A stretch of DNA of 64,000 bases from the NCBI GenBank assembly GCA_024516035.1, contig CM044957.1:24059928-24123927 (forward strand), in the 5' to 3' direction. Shown piece by piece: positions 33,737-44,902 of the stretch. Origin of the DNA: Bactericera cockerelli. Lineage: Eukaryota > Arthropoda > Insecta > Hemiptera > Triozidae. A program made the position numbers and the translations under genes. How positions within the stretch are numbered: the stretch's first letter is position 1; each line of letters starts with the position of its first letter. Under the pieces are notes generated by a model. That model was not told the origin of the DNA and did no database searches. It worked only from the letters and a program-made list of their open reading frames with translations.

Positions 33737-34327
33737 TGTATGATCTTGTTTCACACATTAGCATTTTCGATATTTAGTGGACTGTATATTTTAGGCGACA
33801 TGGTTCATTAGAACAATTTTAAGATCCCAAAACCAAATGAATAAGATTGTGCATTCTTACCTTTGTGAGTACCTTTTAGATGTAATACCTAACTTACCCA
33901 CCCTTGCCAAAGGATAATAGGAATTAGAGTGGCACCCTACCCTAGCACTAAATCCCGCGGCGCGGTAAGCTAAATCAAAGGTTATTGAATACTTTTAGCA
34001 CAAGTTTAAAAAAAAAGGTCTATTTTGTCACTAGGCACTATTTAACCACTGTTGTTTTACTTAAATTATTTCCAAGGGGGAATTACTCTTGTCGAGTTGA
34101 CAAAGTTCCAAAGGGGAACGCTCACAGGGAAGCTTTTAAATTTTACGACCTCGAGCGAGAGAATTACCAAGAACCAAGAACAACTGAAAGCTGGGAGCTC
34201 GAAATCGAAAATATGCGAGGTAGCATCATAGCAAACTTTTACAAGTTGTAAGTCGGTTTGAGATGGCAAAGATTAGCCCATCAGGGCTTCAACCAATATT
34301 AACCCATTGATTAATGTGGCCTCGACA
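33737..34327 (-). repeat. 5' LTR of the BEL/Pao element
   Basis: It is 591 bp and identical to the left LTR except for one A. It would carry the promoter and transcription start on the minus strand. I did not find an unambiguous TATA box. Confidence 0.95.
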
Positions 34328-34332
34328 AATTG
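34328..34332. repeat. BEL/Pao target duplication, right
   Basis: The pentamer aattg matches 26997-27001. Confidence 0.93.
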
Positions 34333-36020
34333 GAAAGTAATTTATCTTCTCTCAGTTTAGACTTTCTGAGGAGAGAAATAGGGCATTCATTCACCAAAAG
34401 AAATAAAAAGAACCGCTACATTACAAACAAAAATGCAAATAGTTTGCCAAAAAATATTAAAATTCCAAGCTGTAAGTTGGAGAAACATTCTTTATTTGAA
34501 ATCAACACTCATAGTATCAAATATCATTTCCGATGGAACTGATATCAGCCTGATTGATATTCGTTATCCTCGCCAGGTTACAGATATTGCCATACCTACA
34601 ATAGTGACGAAATTTCCAATTCACACACAGGGACTGTAGTCATAAAACTAATGTTATGTAGATACTCTGTCTTCATGGTAGGTACTTCCTAGGTTGTCTA
34701 AGCTGTAAAAACTTCCTAAAATCATTCTTCGGTCCGCTATGGAAGTTTTAGACTAAATCTATATAATATAGTTGTGGTAAATATGTATTTGGTACACTAT
34801 AGAAAATATTATTAATCGTATAATATTGCAGCTCCACCAGGCCAACTTTGTCAAGACGAGTCCGTCTACTTTTGCTCTGTTTTGTATAGTTTGACAATGA
34901 AGTCGAAGGATTTATGAATGTTAAGTTGATAGGAACTAGGATGCTGGATAGTAACTGATGGTCATCATTCATTTACGTCATATCTATACATAAACTATCA
35001 CCTAAACAATGAAATTACGTGTTAAGTAAAAAAAAAAAAAAAAATGGTATTAGTGGGTTGCGCAGCACACAACACTCTGTTCTACATGCCACTACCTAAG
35101 ATTTGTTTCGTGAAAAAATTCAAGAGAGTATTTTTATTTCATCTTGTTCCAACCCTAAGAAGTTTATTTATTTCACCACAGAAATAAATCAGAAAAGTAA
35201 AGAGAGAGGAAAAAATAAACAAAACAAAAGTCCCCCCTCCTCCTCTCTCTCTCTTATCAGGAAGGGACCCAGATGTGTAGTAGGTATTTGAATGAATTCT
35301 TAAAGGAATAGGCACAAGCGTCCAACGCTAACCCAACAATCCTTTCCCGTCAACGCCAACCTATAAAGTCCCAGCATAACAGAATTACGAGGTGTGTGGG
35401 GAAGTATAAGAGCTTGCAGGTGTTTATCTTGTGGACTGAGCATGGTGCTTGTAGACAGTGCTTCAAGCTCAGTCTGCTGAGACCTGAGACAGACGATTTC
35501 ATCCCCCGCCATCCGATCTCACGTCTGATAAAGCTTTCTGTAGCTATTTCGTAAAGTACAACTTTCACTATGAGCAGCACACTGTTCTCAGAAGTTATCT
35601 CCTTGTTAACTGGATCGCCGAGGCAACACCTCGTTTCGACTGCTCTCAAGTGCTTTTGCTTTCGGTTTCGGAAAGGTAAACACAAGCAGAGACGCAGTAA
35701 ATTATATCATTGTGAAGCGGTATTGACACTTTCCTCAAACGAAGGCAATTTTCCAGGGTAAAAAAAACCTTCAACGTTTATTTTATCCCCTTTTGAAATG
35801 AGATTTAAATTGAATATTTTTGAATTATCAAAGGAAATAAAAGTGAGAGAAAAATGTCTTGAAAAGATTTTGTAAGATGAGTTTGTTGAATGGGGTTGCC
35901 AACAGGGGAAAAAGTAATTTTTCTTTGGCTGACGTGCCAGGCAAATCAAAACAATGTGCTGGATTACGGGTTTCAGGAGAAGATGGTTTCTAAATTATAA
36001 GTTGGTGAAACCTCAGCAAT
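34333..36020. other. Non-coding stretch
   Basis: No gene identified. A-run at about 35029-35044; CT-rich run at 35228-35254. A GC-richer block at 35300-35690 has open frames on both strands (70-111 codons) but no recognisable protein. Confidence 0.4.
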
Positions 36021-36251
36021 GCCAGCGTCGCGTCGATGGCGCGTTGAATGCACTGGTTCTCGTAGGATTACCGAAGTTAAGCCAAGTTCCAGCGAGGTTA
36101 AGACTTCGTGATGCTTGCATTCCGGCCCAACCCAGGCTGAATGAGATTAATTTGGATAGCAGGTTTGAGAATTTTCTGCGAATGAAGTTTAACACCCCCG
36201 TCGAGGTATGACGATACAGTTGAAAGCGACGTTCAACCCAAATTAAAAAAG
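36021..36251 (+). repeat. 5S-rRNA-derived SINE
   Basis: The head gccagcgtcgcgtcgatggc, gcgttgaatgcactggttct and taccgaagttaagcca is 5S-like. The body follows: ccggcccaacccaggctgaa, then tagcaggtttgag and tctgcgaatgaagtttaaca. It ends gttgaaagcgacgttcaacc with a short A-rich tail. It is colinear with 38720 but about 20% diverged. No clear target duplication. Confidence 0.82.
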
Positions 36252-36958
36252 AAACTCCCTAGCAACAATATTCATATAACACGAGGTAGGTTCACGTAGG
36301 GCACGCGGCACGGTACGACCAGTTATACTTATAATTTATTATACATTGTTAATCGTTGGCAAGATATTTGTCTTAGTTTGCCTCTGATTGCATCAAGGTG
36401 AAAAGAACTCTGTTTTATAGGGGTTAATGAAAAGATACTAAGCATTAAGAACGGTGAGAATAATAATCTTCATGAACTGAACTCAAACCAAATGATAACC
36501 TCACTCATATGAGAATAAGAACCCAAAACAACCGCTACACTGAACATTCTAATCAATACATACTTTGGAAGACTTGTTTAGTCTAATGATATATGATCGT
36601 TGCAGCAGCTTTATCTCTTTCAATCAGCCAAAAGTTGAAATTGCCAACTCTACACGCTTGCAAACAGCTCCTGGAGAAGTTATTACTTAGCGTAATTGCC
36701 ACAGTCATGTGGAGTAACATGATATTTATGTAGGTTTGTTCAGTTGTTGCATCAGGTGTAATTAGTGGTAATGAGCTGCAATGGGTGTGTGCTGTGCTGG
36801 TCTTGTTGATATATCAATGCGAGCACACATGCGAACAGCACACGATGCAGGCATTGCAGGCTCCTCAGACATGCGACCATGGCCTGGTGTCCGTGTTCTT
36901 ACAAGCCATGCCTCGGTTGATATTCTTATTTTCATTGTTCTTCTTTGCGGGGCGCATT
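36252..36958. other. Non-coding stretch
   Basis: A GC-richer patch at 36780-36920 has an open plus-strand frame with a hydrophobic end, not recognised. Nothing else. Confidence 0.35.
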
Positions 36959-37019
36959 ACGATTCGGCCCAAAAAGGTTTTACATAAAAGGTCTACTCAG
37001 GTAGTTTGGGCCGAATCGT
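36959..37019. repeat. Perfect 15-bp inverted repeat (hairpin)
   Basis: acgattcggcccaaa at 36959-36973 pairs with tttgggccgaatcgt at 37005-37019 across a 31-base loop. It is at the end of an open patch and just before a repeat-rich block. Function unknown; it may be the end of a mobile element or a transcribed hairpin. Confidence 0.8.
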
Positions 37020-37123
37020 GAAGTTCCCACTTTGCGTACATGAAAAAATACAAATACACTCAAACCTTGGTAACATAAAATGAAAGATGACTAATGATTA
37101 ATGCTAATAGGTCGAATTATACC

Positions 37124-37250
37124 TTGTTCGAAAGGTCTTAATAAAAGGAGTAAACATCAACAAAATTTATCCTTCTGAAACTTACGATTAACGTGTTTTA
37201 GGTCAGAACATAGGGATATTTCACTCCTTTTATTGAGACCTTTCGAACAA
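37124..37250. repeat. 28-bp inverted repeat in a foldback-type block
   Basis: ttgttcgaaaggtcttaata plus aaaggagt at 37124-37151 pairs with its inverse at 37223-37250 with one mismatch. The unit (ttctgaaacttacg ... aacatagggatatt) is partly repeated at 37350-37412. The block may run to an element end ccaccctg|TATA at about 37678, similar to the foldback ends at 17193. Confidence 0.75.
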
Positions 37251-37412
37251 GATGTAACTTCATATGTTTTTCAATTAAAACTTTGCCTGGCTGGTCATCC
37301 GGCTGGCTGACGAAACCGACCAGAAACTAACTTCAACAGAAAAGGTCGAGTTCATCCTTCTGGAACTTACGGTCAACGAGTTATACGTCAGAACATAGGG
37401 ATATTAAAAAGG

Positions 37413-37680
37413 ACGGACGAACCTGTACCTATCTCGAGAACGGTAAGTCGTAGCTCACTGAAATTTGTTGCAATGAACTTCTTTTAATGAGAAATTTAAA
37501 AGAATATGCCACATGACGTACCATTCCATTTAAGATTTTAAAGTTGGTCCAAGTTTTTTGTTGTTGTTGAAACTTACTCCACCCCAAAAATGAAGGAATA
37601 CGTGATTTTGAGTTTTTCTACATTTTCAGCCGTTCTTGAGATACGGGGGTTGGGGTGGGACTTTATGGCCACCCTGTATA
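37413..37680 (+). repeat. Foldback-family right half
   Basis: Contains atctcgagaacggtaagtcg, then catgacgtaccattccat, like the arms of the 18718 element (atctagataacgg, gacgtgtaccatta). It ends gggactttatggccaccctg|tata, the CAGGGTGG-type terminus. The left end is not clear. Confidence 0.55.
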
Positions 37681-38708
37681 TACTTGGTAACAAAATCATT
37701 TAAACGATTTCTTCGTAAGTATAAGGTACAACTAATTTCACTTTGCATAAAACATCGATTACAACCAATCAGACTTTATTACTAAAAAGAAATCTCCACT
37801 CTATTACAAATATAAGCTAAGTGAACTTGACCTTAAACACAAGATATTAGCTTTGATAAAAAGTAATCTCAATTCAAGCACATACAAGAACATGGAAAAT
37901 AGCATTTCCTAGTAAAAAATATAACAATTTTATAATACATTCGCAATAATATTCAGTTACATGTTCTATAAAGTAAAATATATAATAATAATAATATCGC
38001 CTCATTTATACTATCCGAATAGGACTAGTAAGTTCCACTATACTATCAGCAGCAAGCAAATAGTGCTCAAATTCCAAATGGGAGAATCTCATGTCCCGGC
38101 TGGTCTTCAAACAGGCGAGAAAGAGTGTTGCCAACATTTGAAATGATAGGGACTCGAACTCCTGAACTCCAGCCTACAATACCACTACCATGTCAATAGC
38201 AAGTTACTGCTTTAGGAAGAAAACGAGTTGTAGAAGAAGAAACTGTAGAACGTGAGGAAAATTTAAGTCCTGGGTGAGGGGGTAGGTATTGTGAATTTGA
38301 GCTGAAGAGAAGGAAGAAGATTTGAAGAAAATGGAGGTGAACCCAGAGGAGAAGGCAGGGAGGCGTTTAACACAATAGGAAGGTAATTGACAGCAGTTAG
38401 CAATTTGTCTCCTCTTCACCCCCCTTGGTGGAGTATTGATCCACCCGTTAGAGAGAGCCTAATGATGTCTGGTTGAATTGAAACGATTTCAATTAAGAGT
38501 CCCACGCCTACAGGAAGATTTCTCCCCTAGACTTGTCGACCAGGCCAAGACGGAGTTTCTGCCTAACCCAACAAGAACAGGAGACTATACTAACGCGCTC
38601 GAAACAGCGCTATGACAGAAGATGAACATATTGATGTTAATCTTTTGAGAACATGAATGAGAACCTGGTCAGTCAGGAAAAGGAAAATATCATCAGGTCC
38701 ATGGATAT
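37681..38708. other. Non-coding stretch with a weak tRNA-like segment
   Basis: At about 38145-38200 the minus strand reads ggtagtggtattgtaggctg, then gaggagttcgagtccct-like sequence (ggagttcaggagttcgagtc), a possible SINE head with a B box. Otherwise nothing recognised. Confidence 0.35.
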
Positions 38709-38719
38709 AAAAATCACTT

Positions 38720-38984
38720 AGCCAGCGTCGATGGCATGTTGAATACACCGGTTCCCTTCAGAACACCGAAGTTAAGCGACATCCAGCGAGGTTAAGACTT
38801 GGATGGGTGACCATTCTAATTCTCGTGACGCTGGCTTTTCCCGGCCCCACTCAGGCTGGGTGAGGTCAATGTGAGTAGCAGGTTTGTGAGTTTCCTGCGA
38901 ATGGAGGGTAAAACCCCCGTCGTGATATGACCATGGCAGTTGAAAGCGACGTTAAACCCCACTTAAAAAAAAAAAAAATCACTT
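38720..38984 (+). repeat. 5S-rRNA-derived SINE with target duplication
   Basis: The head at 38721-38835 is colinear with a whole 5S rRNA: gccagcgtcgatggcatgtt, gaatacaccggttcc, accgaagttaagcgacat, gcgaggttaagacttggatg, ggtgacc, and a closing gacgctggc that pairs with the start. The body (ttttcccggccccactcagg ... ttgaaagcgacgttaaaccc) follows, and an A-run tail. The 11-bp duplication aaaaatcactt lies at 38709-38719 and 38974-38984, showing LINE-type insertion. The 5S internal promoter boxes could drive polymerase III transcription. Confidence 0.92.
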
Positions 38985-40195
38985 GAAAGGGAATCATGGG
39001 GAAATATTCCAAGAAGGTACGAAGAGGCCGCAATAATACTAAAGTAAATATTATAATAATTTATGATAATATTTTTAATATTCTCGGAAATACGAGGAGC
39101 GGTAGTCAATGGGAAAGGAAAGGCATTTGAGTTTCCCCCCTCCCTACCTGAAGACTAACTTTCTCCAGCTTAATACCTGGAATGTTAACAAGTTCATATT
39201 CCCCAGGAAACTTTAACTTTCCAAATTAAGTTTATTCTCTCTATGAATCAGCAGGATATTCAGGGTGGTTTAAAATGTTGCTAATAGTACTACCTAATAT
39301 CATTATTATATCTTGTGCCTTTTTGGTTTATTTTTTTTTTACAATCCCTTAAAAGTAAATTTGCCTATGAAGAAAAATACAAAGCTGTCTCTTGAAAATA
39401 TTCGTTGGATGTGTAACTTTTCATTAAACATTTACTTCTTACCATCATACGATCGATAAAATATGGAAAAAAAATAACTAAATACATTTATATTCATGAG
39501 AAACTTACTAATTAATGGGCAAGAAATTTCAAAAGGTGAGTAGAATACCCTGTTTTACCTCAAGAAGGGATAGACGTTATCATTAAGAGTTCCCTCATTT
39601 CAGTACATTTCAGGGCTTGCATAAAGGTAGGGGAACTTTAACATCTCATTAATGCAATTTAGTTACTCTAATGCTAATCCAATGGATGAATGCAACTTTT
39701 TTCTTAGTTGTTGTGGCTATGAACATATTTGCGAGAATATTTTCCTATTGTATAAAATGTGAGACAAAATTAAAGAAAAATCGTGTGTCAGCATATCTCA
39801 ACATAAAAAACAAAAAACGAACGGATTTAGCTGAAGAGATGTAAAATATTGGTGAGATATGGTTAGATTGGTTAGTGGCTTTTGGTGGATGAGACAAGAG
39901 AATTCGGGGTGTGAAACTACTGGTAAAACATAAATTAGTAACCTTCCTATTAGAAAGACATGCAGCAAATTCTGAATTAAACCAAATTGTCCAATGGTAC
40001 ATGAGCCTGCTCATTTTTAAAAGGGCCTCTTCCTCCTTACTGGGTACAATTTTCATGAAAATACACTTCACCCTCTCCTAGCTCTTACGTCTTTCCCTGT
40101 CAATATTGAAGGTGGCAAAGAAGTTATTGTTTATTATACATAATTATCTAATCTATATAATAGAATTTATATGTTAGCACGCAGAAAATGTTTGT
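38985..40195. other. Non-coding stretch
   Basis: A cagggtggtttaaaatg motif near 39260 resembles a foldback-family end, without a partner. The 108-codon minus-strand frame at 39745-40071 is not recognised. Confidence 0.35.
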
Positions 40196-40199
40196 TATT

Positions 40200-40350
40200 C
40201 TAAAGTTAAAGTTCTCATTTGTGTTCATCACTTTCGTGATGTCACAACTACTCAAACTGGCTTTACTAAATCTTTGCTGAACTATGGACTTGAACCACCG
40301 ACTACCACGTTACAAGTCCTGAATCAAGCTACTGAAGTAGTCGGTATGTT
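40200..40350 (-). repeat. tRNA-derived SINE, family 1
   Basis: Minus strand: decayed head, acttgtaacgtggtagtcgg, then tggttcaagtcc, then the body agtaaagccagtttgagtag, ttgtgacatcacgaaagtga and tgaacacaaatgag. The A-box part is altered. It matches 22161 and 11776. Confidence 0.78.
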
Positions 40351-41940
40351 AGTCAATCTAATCAAAGGTCTTGATTTATTTATTACAAATTCCGTATGTA
40401 TTATTTAATTCAATAAGATGAGCGATTCTGCTATACCTAATTGGTTTAATGACCTTTAAAAATATTCCAGGAGAAACTAACAGCATCCCCTTAGTTCAGG
40501 ATCTCACTGAAGAGTGAGGAGACGGTAGGTTCAGGAGATATTATACATCCTTGTCCAGGCAAATGGATTGGACATAATCCCTTCCACTCCCGCTGACCCT
40601 TACCGATTAGTCTCCCTGGCAACATCATGTTCATTACTCGGGAAGTTTTTAATCTGGTGGTGGTCGCTTGCCCTGCTTTTCTGTTTCCCGTTACTCAGTT
40701 CTTGTTTGAGGTTTTCTGACATTTTGTTAGCCATTCCTCTGGCCTCTCCAATATGTCACTTACACAGTCCTGTTTGTATCCAATACGTCTTTCTCCGTCA
40801 CTTAAGTAGGGTTTTCAGTGCACCCAGATACGTATATTATATACGTAGTCAGAGTTGAGTAAACCTTACCCTTCTACATAGTACTTATGATGCATAGTAA
40901 AAGGATAAATACTTCCAATTTTTAATATTAGACATTAATCTGAAGTAAAAGTCAACTCTAACTAAAGAAGGGAAATTTAAATGCAGTTAGGTATGACCAA
41001 CTTGGCACATTACAGCCCATTCAGAAAGTACTCAGCAAGGGATTAGAGCATGAAGAGTGACTACTATTGAAATTGACATATACATAATGAGATCATACCA
41101 GTCATATTCCAAATTGCCTAATTTGGCTATTTTAAAGATACGTTGATTATTTATGAATGATTATGGATCCAAAGTACAGAGGTGGAAGATATACGAGTAT
41201 TTCATACTATGGATTTCTGCTAATCTCGTGAAAAAACATTTGTGAAGCGGAAGAAAAAAATTCTCTATTTTTTGTCTGCCACAATGACTTTTCTCTTCTA
41301 TACCAGCCCGGGTATTAAATCAATCCCGCTCCTATATCTCAACCTCCTCCCCTACAGCGAGATACACAATACTTGGCGGCAAGTTTGTCACTGCTACAAA
41401 ACTTTCCGAAATCTCTCAAATTCAAGAATATTCTTTGGCACTTTTTCGCAGGCCTAGGGGGAAAATCGAGAAAAGTTTTCTATCGAATTTACTCTGAGTG
41501 GATTTAGAAGAGAAAAACAATTTAACAAGTTTTAAATCATACGTATATGAGCCATGGGAGAAACAATTACTTGTCTATTATTATAGAAGTATTGAGTAGA
41601 TATTGGTAGGGTGGACATGAGGAGAAGCTATCCATTTCATCCCCAGTAACAAAGCCACTTAGGACATGTTCGGGGAGCTCATGATTGCGATGTTTTTCAC
41701 ATGGACATAAAAATAACATTCACAGTCGAAATAATATGTTTTCGCGTAGATGAAATAATGACGTGCACTACACAGTTTTTATAAAGAAATAAAAAAAACT
41801 TTTTTTTCAGATCTCACTAAATCATCTTTCTATCTACTACTTCTTCCAGAAACAAACAAACTAACACGGTCTGTGAATTCGTGTATCTATGTTTGTCTGT
41901 GGATCGGTAATCTTCATTCATATCAGCAATTTGGAAATGG
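40351..41940. other. Non-coding stretch
   Basis: The 96-codon plus-strand frame at 40568-40858 is Leu/Ser-rich with hydrophobic stretches but no family I know. No other structure. Confidence 0.35.
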
Positions 41941-42416
41941 ATGACCCCGAATTATTATCACTCATGTGGCACGATACTTAATGCATGTACCTACGGGCGG
42001 TGGGTACAAACACTGCCAATACTTTTGACAGACTCTAGGAGGAAGCTATGGTTCACCACCAGACACCTAACCAAAACAGTGGAGGGAGCAATGGAGGGTT
42101 CCCCAGACACAAACAATATTGTTTCTCCAAGTTGGAGTGGAAACGCACTGTACTTGAAATTCAAAAGCCCTTTGCCAGGGATGATGGATGCAGGAGACAG
42201 GAGGGACAACTGTACAAACAATGCCAGGGAAATGAAAGTCGAGGAATACACGACTTTCATTTTAATGAGGTGACGAAATTTATTCAGCAATTTATTTTCC
42301 CGGTAGCTTTCCTTGAACGGTATGTCTGCAGGTCCTTTGTTCACTGGTTGAGAAAAAAATTTGGCAGCGGATTTACTGGAATGATACCGGTGTCATCATT
42401 ACAGACGGGGAGGTAG
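41941..42416. other. Stop-poor, GC-richer block of unknown meaning
   Basis: Two plus-strand frames (41941-42273, 110 codons; 42048-42416, 122 codons) and one minus-strand frame (41991-42344, 117 codons) overlap. None matches a family I recognise, and openness on both strands suggests composition. It could still be part of a degraded element or an exon. Confidence 0.3.
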
Positions 42417-42449
42417 ATACTGGTGTCATCATTACCGACGGGGAGGTAG
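42384..42449. repeat. 33-bp tandem duplication
   Basis: ggtgtcatcattacagacgg plus ggaggtagatact is followed directly by a second copy with one change (taccgacgg). Confidence 0.85.
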
Positions 42450-42620
42450 GGGTGCCTGTCGGAGCAATGAACCCCACTGTACAACTGTACCCGTCATAAC
42501 CAATTCAGCACTTTCAGCAGATACTGCATAATAAACGGACTATCAACGGCAGTGGTACATTCACTAGGATATGGTTATTTAAGTATATGAAATGTTAAAA
42601 TAATAAGTAGACTCACATAC

Positions 42621-42686
42621 ATCCACGCACATCATGAAGCTCAAGAACCCACCCGTCGCATAGAATGTGAACACTATCACACATAC
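42621..42686 (-). other. Candidate 66-bp exon, membrane-segment-like
   Basis: On the minus strand a good acceptor (ttctttt then gttccag) precedes 66 bases that read VCVIVFTFYATGGFLSFMMC then VD in one frame, followed by a donor GTATGTGAGT. The segment is GC-richer than its surroundings and would encode one hydrophobic helix. A second frame is also open, and the CAG|GTATGT junction could instead be a donor. No partner exon found. Confidence 0.22.
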
Positions 42687-43890
42687 CTGGAACAAAAGAA
42701 ATATTCAAATTAATATACATATATTTTATTTTCATTAATTTAACAATGTTGGAAATAGCAATGTTATCATTTATAAGGATCTATGGGTAGTGTATGGTAA
42801 ATGTAAAAACACACATGGAATACCTGGAAAACATAGTAGTCATCATACGGTTCCAAGACTTTTCTGGAGAAACGGAACTACGTAAAGCTTGTACATTTAT
42901 TTCAGTAAAGATACCCACCCCATTCATGGAGGGTTAGGAATCAGTCCATGCATAGGGAGGGATATACAATTAAACATTTCTATTATTGCAGAAATAATTG
43001 AAGTAGAAGTTATGAGAAAGTTAGAAAAATAGACTGGGCACACGGCCATGTTATAAATGAAGTAATGAACAAAACTGCGAATGAGTCATCATATGAGAAG
43101 TGAGCTGAAAAACAGCTCAGTCCCATGACTTCCTCATATTGTAATTTCTTGAGCATTAAATGACAATATCACATACATAAGTAAATATTTTGACATTTAT
43201 TTCGTTGATGTACATATTAGGGCTTGAATAAAATTCTACTAGGGTTCACAAGCATACTAAGTTAGAGTAATAAAAGTATAGAGTAGGTACAATTATAGAG
43301 TATTGTATGCACTGCATAAGAGTATAGTACCCCACACTCCACGTGCTTACACTATGTGCTCAAAATGTTTGAGTCAAGAGTAAGAAATGGTACAGTTCGA
43401 GTTTCGAGTCATTAAGGCAAAACAATTGTCAGCGTTCAAAATTTGCATATGAACATACAGAACGCCTGTAAAAGCAAGCTCTAGAGATACTTGAAGCTGT
43501 AAGCTGAAAACTCGACAGCATAGGTGGAAGAAATGCTCAAGTGACGAAAGTGCTTTAATTTAGAACCCTCTGCATCTGAGCTTTCCGTTTTACATACGAC
43601 AGAAGCTGAAGAGCAGTGGAAGTAACTGTATCAAGTTATGTATGTTATAACTACATGGGTCTACTGTCGCAAACATAACATGGTGTGTACAGCTGATGTC
43701 CAGTCCGCCAATATAATATACATATGCATATAAAAAGGAAATATCATTAGTGGCTTGGTAAGTAAATGAGAACACACTTGTTTGAGTAGTGAACTTTGAC
43801 GCTAATGAGGTTCAAAAGCACCGCTCCTTATCATCCTGAAGACTCTTGCACATCGTAGACCATGACTTATACATGTATACATTGCATACA
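42687..43890. other. Non-coding stretch
   Basis: AT-rich, no frame over about 61 codons, no repeat recognised. Confidence 0.4.
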
Positions 43891-43892
43891 TA

Positions 43893-44301
43893 CAGGGTGC
43901 CCAAGTTTTATTTTTTGGAAATTTTCAGAATCATTTCCAGGAGGCATTCTAACACTAAAATAATCTTAGGTAATTTTACGAAAAATGAAAAAAAAAAAAA
44001 AACAAACAAAAAATCACTCGATAAAAAGTTTTCACCTGCAAAATAAACTTGACATTTTTGAAAAGAAGTGAAAATGTTTCTCATGTCTTGTATTTTGATT
44101 ATTGAGTAAATTACCCAAGGAAATACCAGGTACCTATCATTTTGTACCTATGTGCAATTGTGCATTCAAAAGTGAGTTATTTTTTGTTCATATCTCCGTT
44201 CGACGGCATTTTTTGAAAAATCTGTGATTTTTAAGTCTTGGAATGACAAATAGGATTGATTCTGAAATTTTCAACAACAACAAAAAAGTTTGGACACCTT
44301 G
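43893..44301. mobile_element. Foldback-family MITE (409 bp)
   Basis: The ends cagggtgcccaagtttt and its imperfect inverse aagtttggacaccttg are flanked by TA on each side (43891-43892, 44302-44303). The ends match the CAGGGTGNCC type of the element at 16646. There is no coding capacity. Inner arms are more diverged than in the 16646 copy. Confidence 0.75.
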
Positions 44302-44629
44302 TATAGTTAAGTCAGAGATAATAGCTACTGCTACCATTTACTTCAAAGTCGCATAGAGAAAGCTTTTTACTTCAGTATGTAGTGAAGATACTGTGGAAGA
44401 AATGTCCACATTAATTACCCACACTCAAATTGAATAACCTTCTCTTTATAAAAGGAAAAATCTCGAATATTTTCTTCGTGTCGTTTTTAACTGTAACCTT
44501 AAAAATAACGATTTGGAATTAAACTGTGAAAGAATCTGACGAAAAATAAAATCAATATGGGACTCTACGGAAGGTATATCGTTGCAAATTATTTACCGAC
44601 ACAGTAACCCCCGCCACCCCAGTGTTGAA

Positions 44630-44902
44630 TTAACGCCTTACGAAGACATGTTCTGCTTCGACCAATTGAACACGTAATGTTTTCAATATTAACACGTTAT
44701 TACTCTGCCAACATGAATACATAATTTCTAAATTACACTTAATAAGGCTCTTAATATCGATGTTTTCAACATTTGTGCCGCGCCTGAGATGCATAACATG
44801 ATAGAATATGCTGGGCAGGTTGTATCGCTCGTTGTCACCTTCACTAAGTAAGTGGATAATGTACTTGGTGTATGGAGTAACCATTACCATTATCTTACTC
44901 AA
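44630..44902 (-). other. Unidentified open frame, possible terminal exon
   Basis: A 90-codon frame from a TTG at 44902 (open back to about 44938) to TAA at 44630-44632. Residues look protein-like (KYIIHLLSEGDNERYNLPSI, then FYHVMHLRRGTNVENIDIKS), with mixed charge and no low complexity. I do not recognise it. No ATG begins the frame and upstream splice signals are weak (ttttcag, atagcag). Confidence 0.2.

Larger units (their letters stand above)
27002..34327 (-). mobile_element. Full-length BEL/Pao LTR retrotransposon
   Basis: The element is 7326 bp with two LTRs (27002-27593 and 33737-34327), a 5-bp target duplication, a primer-binding site next to the right (5') LTR, a polypurine tract next to the left (3') LTR, and one intact gag-pol frame. 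Domain order protease, reverse transcriptase, RNase H, integrase, plus the peptidase-A17-type context and gag zinc knuckles, fit BEL/Pao. There is no second frame for an envelope. The LTRs differ by a single base in an A-run, so insertion was recent and the copy may be active. Confidence 0.97.

Noticed and set aside
38720..38840. Genuine 5S rRNA gene
   Set aside because: It is followed by a SINE body, A-tail and an 11-bp duplication, and differs from a standard 5S at several internal positions.
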